Below, one piece after another: positions 33,476-41,440 of a stretch of 64,000 nt of DNA. The stretch spans positions 3,472,001 to 3,536,000 of the forward strand of contig NZ_AP025170.1 of NCBI RefSeq assembly GCF_003402535.2. The letters run 5' to 3'. The stretch is from Cupriavidus sp. P-10. Lineage in GTDB: Bacteria; Pseudomonadota; Gammaproteobacteria; Burkholderiales; Burkholderiaceae. The notes under the pieces are model-generated. The model was not told the DNA's origin and did no database searches. It was given only the letters and a program-made list of their open reading frames with translations. Positions within the stretch are counted from its first letter, which is position 1, and each line of letters begins with the position of its first letter. Position numbers and translations under genes: made by a program.

Positions 33476-33940
33476 TCAGGGCTTGATATAGGCGTAGCCT
33501 TCCTCGGCCTGCAGGCGGGCAATCTCGACCACGCCAGCCTGTACCACCTTTGCTTCCATCAACAGCTGCGATTCGGTAATCCTGCGCGCGGTCAGCGTAT
33601 TGCGGCACACGCGGAACTCCACGCCTTCTGCGGCCAGCGCGCCAACCGGGCTTTCGAAGCTGTTGCCGCGCGCATCCTTGGCGCCTTCGACCAGGAAATC
33701 GATGCCATAGCCGAACGCGACCACCACGATCCTGGTGCCGGGGGCGCCATTCAGGTGGTTGCGCAGGTTGCCCATCGCGCGCACGGCCTGGTCAATGCCT
33801 TCCGACAGCTGGTACACCACCTTCACGCGCCCGCCCTTGCCGGCACCGGCCGGCGCCGACTGGCCGGACTGTGCAGAGGCCCTGGCCGCCAGGCCGATGG
33901 CGGCCAGGGCCGCCGATGCTCGAATAAATGCTCGCCGCAT
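33476..33940 (-). CDS. Secreted DsrE-family protein in the sox cluster
   Basis: The 154-residue protein starts MRRAFIRASAALAAIGLAARASA, a signal peptide. A DsrE/DsrF-like fold follows (RVKVVYQLSEGIDQAVRAMGNLRNHL, IVVVAFGYGIDFLV, ALAAEGVEFRVCRNTL). C112 sits where DsrE-type sulfur carriers have the active cysteine. Cytoplasmic DsrE proteins carry sulfane sulfur; a secreted version between soxA and soxZ may carry or relay sulfur in the periplasm. That role is inference. Confidence 0.82.
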   Translation of the reverse strand: MRRAFIRASAALAAIGLAARASAQSGQSAPAGAGKGGRVKVVYQLSEGIDQAVRAMGNLRNHLNGAPGTRIVVVAFGYGIDFLVEGAKDARGNSFESPVGALAAEGVEFRVCRNTLTARRITESQLLMEAKVVQAGVVEIARLQAEEGYAYIKP

Positions 33941-34052
33941 AATGCTCCTTCCGTCCGGGTCCGTCCCGGCATTCCGCCCCGAACCTTAGCAGAGGACGGC
34001 GCGGCCTGCCGGCGACATCCCGGCCGTAACCCGGGACCAGGATCGGGCAGCG

Positions 34053-34364
34053 TCAGGCGATGGTCGCTTCGTCGGTGCGCTTGTCGCCCTTGTTGTCGAC
34101 CCAGGTCACGGTGACCTTGTCGCCCTTGGCGCCGCCCTTGAACTTGAAGTTCAGGAACGGGTCCTTGGACACCGCCGGCCCGAACTGGGCGCGGAACACT
34201 TCCTTGCCCTTGCACTGTGTGGTCACGGTCTGGATATGCCAGGCCGGGATGACCTTGCCGGACGCATCCTTGCGCTGGCCGGTCTCCATGTCGTGCTTCA
34301 TCAGGATCTTTACATCAACCACGCCGCCGTTCTCGGTGGCGCGTACGCGCATCGGGTCTGCCAT
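34053..34364 (-). CDS. soxZ: SoxZ, sulfur carrier complex subunit
   Basis: The 103-residue protein starts MADPMRVRATENGGVVDVKILM. It has the immunoglobulin-like SoxZ pattern (HDMETGQRKDASGKVIPAWHIQ, GPAVSKDPFLNFKFKGG, VTVTWVDNKGDKRTDEA). There is no signal peptide, as usual; it is exported as a complex with SoxY. It starts 58 bp after the soxY stop. Confidence 0.96.
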   Translation of the reverse strand: MADPMRVRATENGGVVDVKILMKHDMETGQRKDASGKVIPAWHIQTVTTQCKGKEVFRAQFGPAVSKDPFLNFKFKGGAKGDKVTVTWVDNKGDKRTDEATIA

Positions 34365-34422
34365 GTGTTTCTCCGGTTGCAGTTGGCGGAAATCTTGGTT
34401 ACGGGGATAAGGGGGGCCGGCC

Positions 34423-34878
34423 TCAGCCGCCGCAGCCGCCCAGCGTGACCTTGATTTCCTTCGATGCCACGTACCACTTGCCGCCGGCCTTGACCGCGGC
34501 GTGCACCACCGAGGTCTGGCCCATCTTCACGCGCGTGGAGACGAACGGCTCGGTGCCGGCCGGGATGATGAAATCGGCGGCCAGGGTATTGGGGTTCTTT
34601 TCCACCAGGATCGCGATCTGCTCGGTATCCGGGATGGTGCTGGTCACGGCCACCGGCACCACGGCGCCGTTCTCGGCGATGTCGGGGGCGTTAAAGGTGA
34701 TGGCGGTGCTTTTCTCGGTGCCGCTGCCGCCAAGTGCCTTGATCACGTCGGCAACGCTCTTGCCGTCAAAGGCGGTCTTGTTCCATTCGGCCGCCTGCGC
34801 TTCGCTGATCAGGCCGGTGGCGGCCATCAGCGACAGGACAGCGGTGACCCGCAGCACTTCTCGTCGTTTCGAATTCAT
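34423..34878 (-). CDS. soxY: SoxY, substrate-carrying subunit of the SoxYZ complex
   Basis: The 151-residue protein has a twin-arginine-like signal (MNSKRREVLRVTAVLSL) and ends VTLGGCGG, the family's C-terminal GGCGG swinging arm. C149 carries all covalent sulfur intermediates of the pathway. It lies upstream of soxZ in the operon. A 197-bp gap before it contains a GC-rich hairpin. Confidence 0.97.
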   Translation of the reverse strand: MNSKRREVLRVTAVLSLMAATGLISEAQAAEWNKTAFDGKSVADVIKALGGSGTEKSTAITFNAPDIAENGAVVPVAVTSTIPDTEQIAILVEKNPNTLAADFIIPAGTEPFVSTRVKMGQTSVVHAAVKAGGKWYVASKEIKVTLGGCGG

Positions 34879-34974
34879 TTCTTATCTCTCCGGCTACTCC
34901 GTCCCAATCGGCTTGCGTCCGCTTTGGCGGTACTCGTTGGTGTGTCCTGCTTGTGTCGTGCTTGTGCCCTGCTT

Positions 34975-34997
34975 GCGGCCGGTACATTGCCGGCCGC
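34975..34997. promoter_or_regulatory. Hairpin in the gap upstream of soxY
   Basis: Perfect 8-bp arms GCGGCCGG/CCGGCCGC flank a 7-nt loop. It is bordered by a three-fold imperfect repeat of a TGCTTGTG-type word (34950-34976). There is no T-tract. It may be an mRNA-processing or partial-termination structure that sets the ratio of SoxYZ to SoxCD. Confidence 0.4.
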
Positions 34998-35075
34998 TGG
35001 ATCTGTCCAGGTCGGGTCGGCTTGCGCCGTCCGGCCCGTTGCATCGGTGGACTGCCCGCGCGGGGCGGTCAGGCT

Positions 35076-35402
35076 TTACTTGGCGGGCGCGCCTGCGAGC
35101 ACCCACTCGACCACGGTCTTCAGGTCGGCGTCGCTGATGGCGGCGTTGGCCGGCATCGGCACCGGGCCCCAGACGCCCGAACCACCGCTCTTGACCTTCT
35201 TGCTCAGGGTCGCGAGGGCGTTCTTGTCGCCCTTGTACTTGGTGGCGACTTCCTTGTAGGAAGGACCGACCAGCTTCTTGTCGACCTGGTGGCAACCCAT
35301 GCAGGCGTTCTTGTTGGCGATTTCCTGTGCCTTGGCGGCATCGACCGCGTGGGCCGATGCGGCGGCGCCCAGCATCAGCGCTGCGATGACAAACTGCTTC
35401 AT
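35076..35402 (-). CDS. Small c-type cytochrome (c-551/c-552-like) in the sox cluster
   Basis: From ATG 35402 (MKQFVIAALMLGAAASAHA, a signal peptide) this is 108 residues. The haem site is CMGCH (34-38), and the Met ligand is probably in WGPVPMPAN. It closely resembles the C-terminal domain of SoxD next door (ACMGCHQVDKKLVGPSY versus QCVACHATDRKLVGPSF). It likely accepts electrons from SoxAX or SoxCD and passes them to the oxidase. It may serve the role of SoxE, though that name is used for a di-haem protein elsewhere. Confidence 0.88.
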   Translation of the reverse strand: MKQFVIAALMLGAAASAHAVDAAKAQEIANKNACMGCHQVDKKLVGPSYKEVATKYKGDKNALATLSKKVKSGGSGVWGPVPMPANAAISDADLKTVVEWVLAGAPAK

Positions 35403-35529
35403 TGTTAAGCTCTCCAAGCTCTGTAAAGCCGTGGGGACGGCAAAGGCCGCTCGGCGTACTGCAAGGACTGCAAGCTGCTTCGCGGCACACACCGGCCGCC
35501 GCCTCGGGGGCACTGCGGCGGCCAGCCCG

Positions 35530-36579
35530 CTATTTTGCCTCAAGAATCCACCCCACCATGGCATGGACGTCCGAATCGGGGATCTGCGGCTGCGGCGGCA
35601 TCGGCACGCTGCCCCAGGCGCCCTGCCCGCCTGCCTTGACCTTCCTGGCCAGCGCGGCGTGCGCGTCCTGGCCCTTGTACTTGCCTGCGATATCCGCGAA
35701 GGACGGGCCGACCAGCTTCCGGTCCGTCGCATGGCAGGCCACGCACTGGTACTGGCTGGCCAGCCTGGCGCCAGCCGGCGCGGGCGCTGGAGCGGCGGAT
35801 GCGGCACCCGCTGGCGCTGCGCCATGGGCCGCAACCCCGCGCACCGGGCCGAAGCCGCGCTGCTGCTGCGCCAGGTCGCCATGCGTGTCATGGGCATAGT
35901 CCGGCATCGCCGAGGCGATCGCGACCTGGCCAGCGCAGTCCTTCATGCAGGCGGTATTGCGCGTGTCCGGGCGGCCGCGTCCCGGCCACAAGCCGTGGTC
36001 GGTGGTCATGCCGTCGCGGTTGGGCATGCGCCGCTGCACGGTGGCGATATTGGCGTCGGACAACGTGAAGTCCGCCGGCACGATCTCGCCCAGGTTCAGC
36101 AGGTAGGCGGTGACGGCATAGACCTCGTTGACGGACAGGCTCTTGGGCGCGTTCCACGGCATGGCGCGGTGGATGTAGTCCCACAGCGTGCTGACCGTGC
36201 TGACCTTCATCAGTGTGGTGCGGTAGGGCTGGTTGCCGGTCATGGCGGCGACGCGGCCGCGCTTGATGTCCTCGGCCGTGGTGCCGCCGACGAGCGGCGT
36301 GAAGATCTCGTTGGACTCGCCGAAATCGCCGTGGCAGGACGCGCACTTCCCGTCCCAGACCTTCTGCCCTTGCGCCACGGTGCCGCTGCCCTTGGGCAGG
36401 CCCTTGAAGTCCGGGCGGACGTCGATGTCCCAGGCGGCCACTTCGGCCGGGGTAGCGGTGCGGCCAATTGCCGCACGGGCCTCGGCCGTGCCGGCGGCCC
36501 AGGACGGCGCCGCGCAGGCCGCGGCCAGCGCCAGCGTTGACACCAGCAAGGCGGTGCGGCGCTCAGCCCACATGGACAT
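35530..36579 (-). CDS. soxD: SoxD, di-haem cytochrome c subunit of sulfane dehydrogenase
   Basis: The start ATG 36579 (MSMWAERRTALL) has GAGG upstream and overlaps the soxC stop by 17 bp; ATG 36573 is an alternative. The 349-residue protein has a signal peptide, an N-terminal cytochrome domain with CASCH (79-83), an Ala/Pro-rich linker (about 250-272), and a C-terminal domain with CVACH (279-283). SoxD takes six electrons from SoxC during oxidation of the SoxY-bound sulfane. The second domain is a paralogue of the adjacent small cytochrome. Confidence 0.93.
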   Translation of the reverse strand: MSMWAERRTALLVSTLALAAACAAPSWAAGTAEARAAIGRTATPAEVAAWDIDVRPDFKGLPKGSGTVAQGQKVWDGKCASCHGDFGESNEIFTPLVGGTTAEDIKRGRVAAMTGNQPYRTTLMKVSTVSTLWDYIHRAMPWNAPKSLSVNEVYAVTAYLLNLGEIVPADFTLSDANIATVQRRMPNRDGMTTDHGLWPGRGRPDTRNTACMKDCAGQVAIASAMPDYAHDTHGDLAQQQRGFGPVRGVAAHGAAPAGAASAAPAPAPAGARLASQYQCVACHATDRKLVGPSFADIAGKYKGQDAHAALARKVKAGGQGAWGSVPMPPQPQIPDSDVHAMVGWILEAK

Positions 36580-37912
36580 TGGACACCTCGCCGCCTGCCG
36601 CCACCTGCCAGCTCTGGATGGCGTTGTTGTGATAGATCGAGCGCGTGCCGCGCACCGCGCGCAACTGCGCCATCTTCGGCTGCACGTAGCCGGTCTCGTC
36701 GATGGCGCGGCTCTGCAGGATGACGGGACTGCCATCCCAGACCCAGTCCAGGTTGAAGCGCGTCAGGCACTTCGACAGCACCGGCGATTCCAGCCGCGCG
36801 GTGCGCCAGTTACGGCCGCCGTCGGTCGACACATCGACCCGCCGGATGCGCCCGCGCCCCGACCACGCCAGCCCGCTGATGTTGTAGAAGCCCTTGCCCA
36901 CCAGTTGCTGTCCGCCCGAGGGTGTGGTGATCACCGACTTGCACTCCTGGATCGAGGTGTACTGGCGCAGCTTGCCGTCCGGCATCATGTCCACGTAGTG
37001 GATGGTCTCGTCCTTGGCGTTCCACGGCTGGTCGCCCACCTCCAGCCGGCGCAGCCACTTGACCCACGACACGCCCTGCACGCCCGGCACCACCAGCCGC
37101 AGCGGGTAGCCGTTCTCGGGTCGCAGCATCTCGCCGTTCATGCCCCAGGCCACGATGATCTCGTCGGCCAGTGCCATTGGGATGGTGCGCGTCATCGACG
37201 AGCCCTCGCCGCCCTCGGCGAGCAGGTAGCGGCCGCGGCGCAGGTCGGCGCCGGCGTCGTCCAGCAGCACCCTGAGCGGCACGCCGGTGAATTCGCAGCA
37301 GGACAGCATGCCGTGGGTGTACTGGACCGTGGGCACGGCCACGTTGCCCCACTCCATGCCGGTATTGGCCCCGCACTCGATGAAATGCATGCGCGACACC
37401 GCCGGCAGGCGCATCAGATCGTCCATGGTGTAGACGCGCGGCGTGCGCACCAGGCCGTTGATCATCAGGCGGTGGCGGGCCGGGTCGATATCGTGCCAGC
37501 CCTGGTGATGGCGCTCGAAATGCAGGCCGTTGGGGGTGATGATGCCGAAGAAGCCCTGCAGCGGCGCGAAGGCGACCGACGCCGCGGCCACGCGCGTCAG
37601 GCCCGGCGACTCGCGCCGTATCAGGTTCTTTTCATGGACCGAAGGCTGCCCATAGGGCCGCGCCGCGACCGGCTGCCCGAGCGAAGTGGCCCAGGGCTGC
37701 GGCTCCAGGATGGCGGGATCGCCGTCCGCCGCCAGCGCGCGCCGGCCGGCGGTGGCGGCGGCGATACCTGCCGCGGCGCCCAGGAAGCTCTTGCGCAGGA
37801 AGTCGCGCCGCGGCGCGTCCAGGCCGTGCCGGCCGATGTCCTGCTGCAGCGATGCGCTGACGAAGTGCTCGGGCGCGGGCACGATGCGCCCGGGCCGGTT
37901 CCGTTCCTGCAA
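36563..37912 (-). CDS. soxC: SoxC, molybdenum subunit of sulfane dehydrogenase
   Basis: The 449-residue protein has a twin-arginine signal near residues 35-55 (RRDFLRKSFLGAAAGIAAA). The sulfite-oxidase-type molybdopterin domain follows, with the Mo-ligand cysteine C180 in MHFIECGANTGMEWG, then the dimerisation domain. SoxC oxidises the sulfane sulfur on SoxY after SoxB acts. Its presence means thiosulfate can be oxidised fully to sulfate without sulfur globules. The signal is set in from the N terminus, so a later start is possible, but no better site was seen. Confidence 0.95.
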   Translation of the reverse strand: MQERNRPGRIVPAPEHFVSASLQQDIGRHGLDAPRRDFLRKSFLGAAAGIAAATAGRRALAADGDPAILEPQPWATSLGQPVAARPYGQPSVHEKNLIRRESPGLTRVAAASVAFAPLQGFFGIITPNGLHFERHHQGWHDIDPARHRLMINGLVRTPRVYTMDDLMRLPAVSRMHFIECGANTGMEWGNVAVPTVQYTHGMLSCCEFTGVPLRVLLDDAGADLRRGRYLLAEGGEGSSMTRTIPMALADEIIVAWGMNGEMLRPENGYPLRLVVPGVQGVSWVKWLRRLEVGDQPWNAKDETIHYVDMMPDGKLRQYTSIQECKSVITTPSGGQQLVGKGFYNISGLAWSGRGRIRRVDVSTDGGRNWRTARLESPVLSKCLTRFNLDWVWDGSPVILQSRAIDETGYVQPKMAQLRAVRGTRSIYHNNAIQSWQVAAGGEVSNVHVG

Positions 37913-38020
37913 TGCCGTCTCCTCCGGCAGCTTGCGTGCGTGGGGGCCGCGCTGCCTGTTATTCGTGCCGCCGCGCGGTCGCGCAACAGCTATCGATTGG
38001 CCGGAAGAGCCGGATCGCGC

Positions 38021-38401
38021 TCAGCTTGCCGCCCGGCGCCTGCGCGCGGGCGCTGCCTCGGGCTGCGCCATGAAGCGGTCGACCGCGCCGGAGGGCAAGG
38101 CGTTGTCCTCCAGCCGGCTGGCCACCTGCACGCATACGGTGCGGCACAGCTCGATCACGCTCTCGTCCGCAATCGCGTAGAAGACGAGGTTGGCCTCCTT
38201 GCGGCGCGACAGCACGCCCGAGCGGTACATCGCGTTGAGATGCCGCGACACGTTGGTCTGCGACGAACCCACCGTCTCGACCACCGTGCTGACCGGCTTC
38301 TCGCCATCGCACAAGGCGTGCAGGATCTTCAGCCGCGTCGGCTCCGCCAGCAGGCTGAAGTAGCCCGACACCTTCTCGAATACGCGATCCAGCTCTTCCA
38401 T
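38021..38401 (-). CDS. soxR: ArsR-family repressor of the sox genes, SoxR
   Basis: From ATG 38401 (MEELDRVFEKVSGYFSLLAE) this is 126 residues with the ArsR winged helix (LAEPTRLKILHAL, SSQTNVSRHLNAMYRSGVL). Cysteines at 31, 86 and 90 fit the thiol-persulfide-sensing branch (SqrR/BigR/SoxR) rather than metal sensors. It would repress the sox genes until persulfide or thiosulfate-derived sulfur oxidises the cysteines. It lies 109 bp upstream of soxC and has a dyad operator just before its own start. An upstream ATG (38437) is possible but lies inside the operator. Confidence 0.88.
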   Translation of the reverse strand: MEELDRVFEKVSGYFSLLAEPTRLKILHALCDGEKPVSTVVETVGSSQTNVSRHLNAMYRSGVLSRRKEANLVFYAIADESVIELCRTVCVQVASRLEDNALPSGAVDRFMAQPEAAPARRRRAAS

Positions 38402-38413
38402 GCCATCCAATAT

Positions 38414-38439
38414 ATTCGTATATGCGTGAATGCGCATAT
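38414..38439. promoter_or_regulatory. Probable SoxR operator
   Basis: The AT-rich stretch holds ATATGCG-N6-CGCATAT (38420-38426, 38433-38439) and ATTC-N10-GAAT (38414-38417, 38428-38431). ATTC...GAAT dyads are typical of SqrR/BigR-type ArsR regulators, though with shorter spacing. It lies 13-38 bp upstream of the soxR start. Confidence 0.6.
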
Positions 38440-38533
38440 GGTGTTTACCCAATGATGCAGAACAACATGATTGTGCCGGCCATGGCTGCGCGGCACCAAT
38501 CATGGTTTGCCAGCGGTGGCGCCGGGTGGTGGC

Positions 38534-39427
38534 CTATCGGCGCTGCATTGCCCTGCCCGCCCACAGGCGCCGGCCGAACACATTGAGCAGCAGCCCCGCC
38601 ATGACCACCGCCGCGCCCCCCCATTGCGCCGGCGACAGGTCTTCACCCAGCAACACATGCGCCGACACCAGTCCCACCACCGGCACCAGCAGCGTCAGCG
38701 GCGCCACCTGGCTGGCGGGATAGCGCGTCAGCAGCCGGCCCCACATGGTGTAGCCGAACACGGTGGCGGCGAATGCCAGGTACGCCACGGCGAACACGCC
38801 CATGGCCGACACATGCGTGACGCTCTGCACGATGCGCGCCGGCCCTTCCGCCCACAGAGACAGCAGCGTGAACGGCACGATCGGCACCAGCGCGCCCCAG
38901 ATCACCAGTCCCAGCAGGTCGACCGGTCCGATTTTCTTGCTGACGATATTGCCGCTGGCCCAGCAGAACGCCGCGCACAGCGTCAGCACGAAGCCGGCCA
39001 CGCTCATGCCACCGGTGCTGGCGGCGGCACCCGAGCCGATCAGCGCCAGTCCGGCGGCGGCAACCGCCATGCCGGCGATGTTGTGCCAGCGCACAGGTTC
39101 GCCCAGCCACAGCGCAGCAATCGCCAGCGTGAAGAACGCCTGCGACTGGAGCACCAGCGAAGCCAGCCCGGCCGGCATGCCCACCGCCATCGCGTAGAAC
39201 AGGAAGGCGAACTGGCCCAGGCTGATGGTCACGCCGTACGCCAGCAGCAAGCGCCACGGCACGCGCGGCCGCGGCACGAAGAAGATCGCGGGGAAGACCA
39301 CCAGCAGGAATCGCAATGCGCCGAGCAGCATCGGCGGCATGCCCGCCAGCCCTACCTTGATGATGACGAAGTTGACGCCCCAGACGCAGACGATGGCGAG
39401 GGCGAGGAGACGGTCTCTGGCTTGCAT
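38534..39427 (-). CDS. eamA: EamA-type exporter, probably for O-acetylserine/cysteine
   Basis: The 297-residue protein has ten predicted helices in two EamA halves. Stretches such as VWGVNFVIIKVGL, GMPAGLASLVLQSQAFFT and VAPLTLLVPVVGL match E. coli EamA (YdeD), which exports cysteine and O-acetylserine. A thiol or sulfur-metabolite exporter fits its place between soxR and fccB, but the substrate is inferred. It is on the same strand as the sox genes, 132 bp upstream of soxR. Confidence 0.85.
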   Translation of the reverse strand: MQARDRLLALAIVCVWGVNFVIIKVGLAGMPPMLLGALRFLLVVFPAIFFVPRPRVPWRLLLAYGVTISLGQFAFLFYAMAVGMPAGLASLVLQSQAFFTLAIAALWLGEPVRWHNIAGMAVAAAGLALIGSGAAASTGGMSVAGFVLTLCAAFCWASGNIVSKKIGPVDLLGLVIWGALVPIVPFTLLSLWAEGPARIVQSVTHVSAMGVFAVAYLAFAATVFGYTMWGRLLTRYPASQVAPLTLLVPVVGLVSAHVLLGEDLSPAQWGGAAVVMAGLLLNVFGRRLWAGRAMQRR

Positions 39428-39573
39428 GGCGGGGGCGGCCTGGATGGCCGGTCTCTATGGCGATTGGGGGGGCGATCAAACCCCCAAGCCTACCAGCCGC
39501 CCCGCGCGCGGCATTGCACGTTCTTGCGGTTTTGTCATGAGGCGCCTGGCGCGCTCCGAACTTCCAGGGCCTT

Positions 39574-39612
39574 ACGCCAGTGCCTAACGCCAGTGCCTAA
39601 TGCCAGTGCCTA
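39574..39612. repeat. Three tandem 13-bp repeats overlapping the fccB stop
   Basis: ACGCCAGTGCCTA occurs at 39574-39586 and 39587-39599, and ATGCCAGTGCCTA at 39600-39612. The last copy contains the fccB stop codon (complement of CTA), so each copy supplies a spare TAG. Possible causes are slippage or a protein-binding array. Confidence 0.85.
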
Positions 39613-40884
39613 TCCCAGCATCTCCGACCAGATGCCCTTGGCCCACGACAGCGCGTACACCCCCTCCAGCGTATTGGGCGCGTCCGACAGCCCGCCCGAG
39701 CCCGGCACGGTCAGCATGGTCTTCTGCGCGGCATCGTAGCGGTGCACGCTCGCCACATGCACCGCCTCGCGGTCCGAGGTAAAGCTGTAGCAGGTGTTGT
39801 TATAGAGCGGCTGCGGGTCCGGCGCCCGGCCCGAGAGCAGCGCCACGATCGCCGCCGCCGCCACCTTGCCATGCTGGTTGGCCATATGGCCGGACTTGGG
39901 CATCAGCTGCGCGATCTGGATGGCGTCGCCGACCACATGGATATTGGGCGCCGCGCGCGACTCGAATGTGACGAAATCGACATCGCACCACTTGGCATTG
40001 GCCGTGGCCAGCCCCGTCGCCACCGCGATCGCGCCCGCGCGCTGCGGCGGCAGCACGTTGATCACGTCGGCGCGCACGTCCTCCTGCACCTCGAACTTGA
40101 GCGTGCGCGTGGCCGGGTCGACGTCGACCGTGTTGTATTGCGGCCGGTACTCGACCATGCCGGCATACTGCCCCGCCCACACCTTGCGGAACAGGCCGGC
40201 CTTGGACGTGATGTCCGGGTTGGCGTCCAGGACCAGCACCTTGCTGCGAGGCTTGTGCTGCTTGAAATAGTGCGCCACCTGGCAAACACGCTCGTATGGG
40301 CCGGGCGGGCAGCGGTACGGTGCCGTAGGGATGGTGATGGCGTAGGTGCCACCATCGGGCATCGCTTCCAGCTGGCGGCGCAGCGCCACGGTCTGCGGGC
40401 CGGCCTTCCAGGCGTGCAGCACCTGGTCGCCGCCGGGCCGCTTCAGGCCGGGCAGCGCATCGCTCATCAGGTCGATGCCGGGCGACAGCAGCAGGCGATC
40501 GTAGGACAGCGTGCTGCCACTGGCCAGCCGCACCGTGCGCTTGCCCGGATCGATGGCGACGGCAGTGTCGCGCACCAGTTTCACGCCGTGGCGGCGCACC
40601 AGCTGGTCGTACGACAGCGTGATGTCGCCCATCTGCCGGCTGCCCCCGATCACCAGGTTGGACAGCGGGCAGGAGATAAACACAGGGTTGGGTTCGACCA
40701 GCGTGACTTCGATGGCATTGCCGCTCCACTCGCGCAGGTAGCGCGCGGCGGTGGCGCCGCCGTAGCCGCCGCCGATCACCACCACCCTGGCCGGCGCCGC
40801 GGCCCTCGCCGCGAGTACGCCCATCGAGCCCATCGAACCCAGCACCGCGGCGCCGGCGGCGCCCAGGAAATGTCGTCGTTGCAT
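39610..40884 (-). CDS. fccB: Flavocytochrome c sulfide dehydrogenase, flavoprotein subunit
   Basis: The 424-residue protein has a twin-arginine-like signal (MQRRHFLGAAGAAVLG) and an FAD-binding fold (RVVVIGGGYGGATAARYL). C72 in FISCPLSN is the probable covalent FAD attachment site. C192 (YRCPPGPYE) and the Cys in YNNTCYS are the likely redox disulfide. The C-terminal FCSD domain ends LSWAKGIWSEMLG. With FccA it oxidises sulfide in the periplasm and passes electrons to cytochrome c. It starts 13 bp after fccA. Confidence 0.93.
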   Translation of the reverse strand: MQRRHFLGAAGAAVLGSMGSMGVLAARAAAPARVVVIGGGYGGATAARYLREWSGNAIEVTLVEPNPVFISCPLSNLVIGGSRQMGDITLSYDQLVRRHGVKLVRDTAVAIDPGKRTVRLASGSTLSYDRLLLSPGIDLMSDALPGLKRPGGDQVLHAWKAGPQTVALRRQLEAMPDGGTYAITIPTAPYRCPPGPYERVCQVAHYFKQHKPRSKVLVLDANPDITSKAGLFRKVWAGQYAGMVEYRPQYNTVDVDPATRTLKFEVQEDVRADVINVLPPQRAGAIAVATGLATANAKWCDVDFVTFESRAAPNIHVVGDAIQIAQLMPKSGHMANQHGKVAAAAIVALLSGRAPDPQPLYNNTCYSFTSDREAVHVASVHRYDAAQKTMLTVPGSGGLSDAPNTLEGVYALSWAKGIWSEMLG

Positions 40885-40897
40885 GGCGCTCTCCCCC

Positions 40898-41278
40898 TCA
40901 ACGCACGTTGGCGAACCACGCCGCGATCACGGCGAGCTGGTCGTCGGTGTAGCCCTTGGCGATCTGGTGCATCACCGTGGCCGGGCGTGCCCCGGAACGG
41001 AACGCCTGCATCTGCGCCATCAGTTCGGCCTGCTGGCGTCCGGCCAGCGACGGGATGGTGCTGCCTTCGGGCGCACGGCCGGATGGCCCGTGGCAACTGG
41101 TGCAGGCGGCGGCATGGCTGCGTGCGCGCTGGGCGGCGTCGATGGCGGGGACTGCGGCGGGAACCGAGGCAGGGACAGAGGCCGCGGGATCGGCGGACAG
41201 CGCGGGCTGGGCGCCGCACAGCGCCGAGGCCAGCATTGCCAGCCGCACGATCACAGCGGGCCGGGGGATGGTTGTCAT
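40898..41278 (-). CDS. fccA: Cytochrome c subunit of sulfide dehydrogenase
   Basis: From ATG 41278 (MTTIPRPAVIVRLAML) after GGAGCGAGACC this is 126 residues. It has a signal peptide, an Ala/Ser/Val/Pro-rich linker (about 31-46), and one haem site CTSCH (59-63) with SLAGRQQAELMAQMQAFRSG and the Met ligand in ATVMHQIAKGY. A class I cytochrome of this form pairs with FccB. It is the first gene of the fccAB unit; only one haem is present, unlike the di-haem FccA of purple bacteria. Confidence 0.88.
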   Translation of the reverse strand: MTTIPRPAVIVRLAMLASALCGAQPALSADPAASVPASVPAAVPAIDAAQRARSHAAACTSCHGPSGRAPEGSTIPSLAGRQQAELMAQMQAFRSGARPATVMHQIAKGYTDDQLAVIAAWFANVR

Positions 41279-41386
41279 GGTCTCGCTCCGTGTGGGGATG
41301 CCGGGCGCTGGCATCGGCAAGATGCCGGCGGGCGTGGCAACCGTATCACATCGGAAGCGGGCGGTGTGCGGTGAAAACCGCAGAAC

Positions 41387-41418
41387 GAAAAACGGCGCCC
41401 GCATGTGCGGACGCCGTT
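41387..41418 (-). terminator. Intrinsic terminator after dolP
   Basis: Arms AACGGCG and CGCCGTT, with CCGC/GCGG inside and one mismatch, close a 4-nt loop. On the minus strand the stem is followed by TTTTTCG. It ends the yraN-diaA-dolP transcript. Confidence 0.88.
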
Positions 41419-41440
41419 GATCGGCAGCGAGTCAGCCCGC

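Noticed and set aside
39464..39487. TTGGGGG...CCCCCAA inverted repeat as a terminator for fccB
   Set aside because: There is no T-run in the needed direction, and it lies next to the eamA start; it is too weak to annotate.
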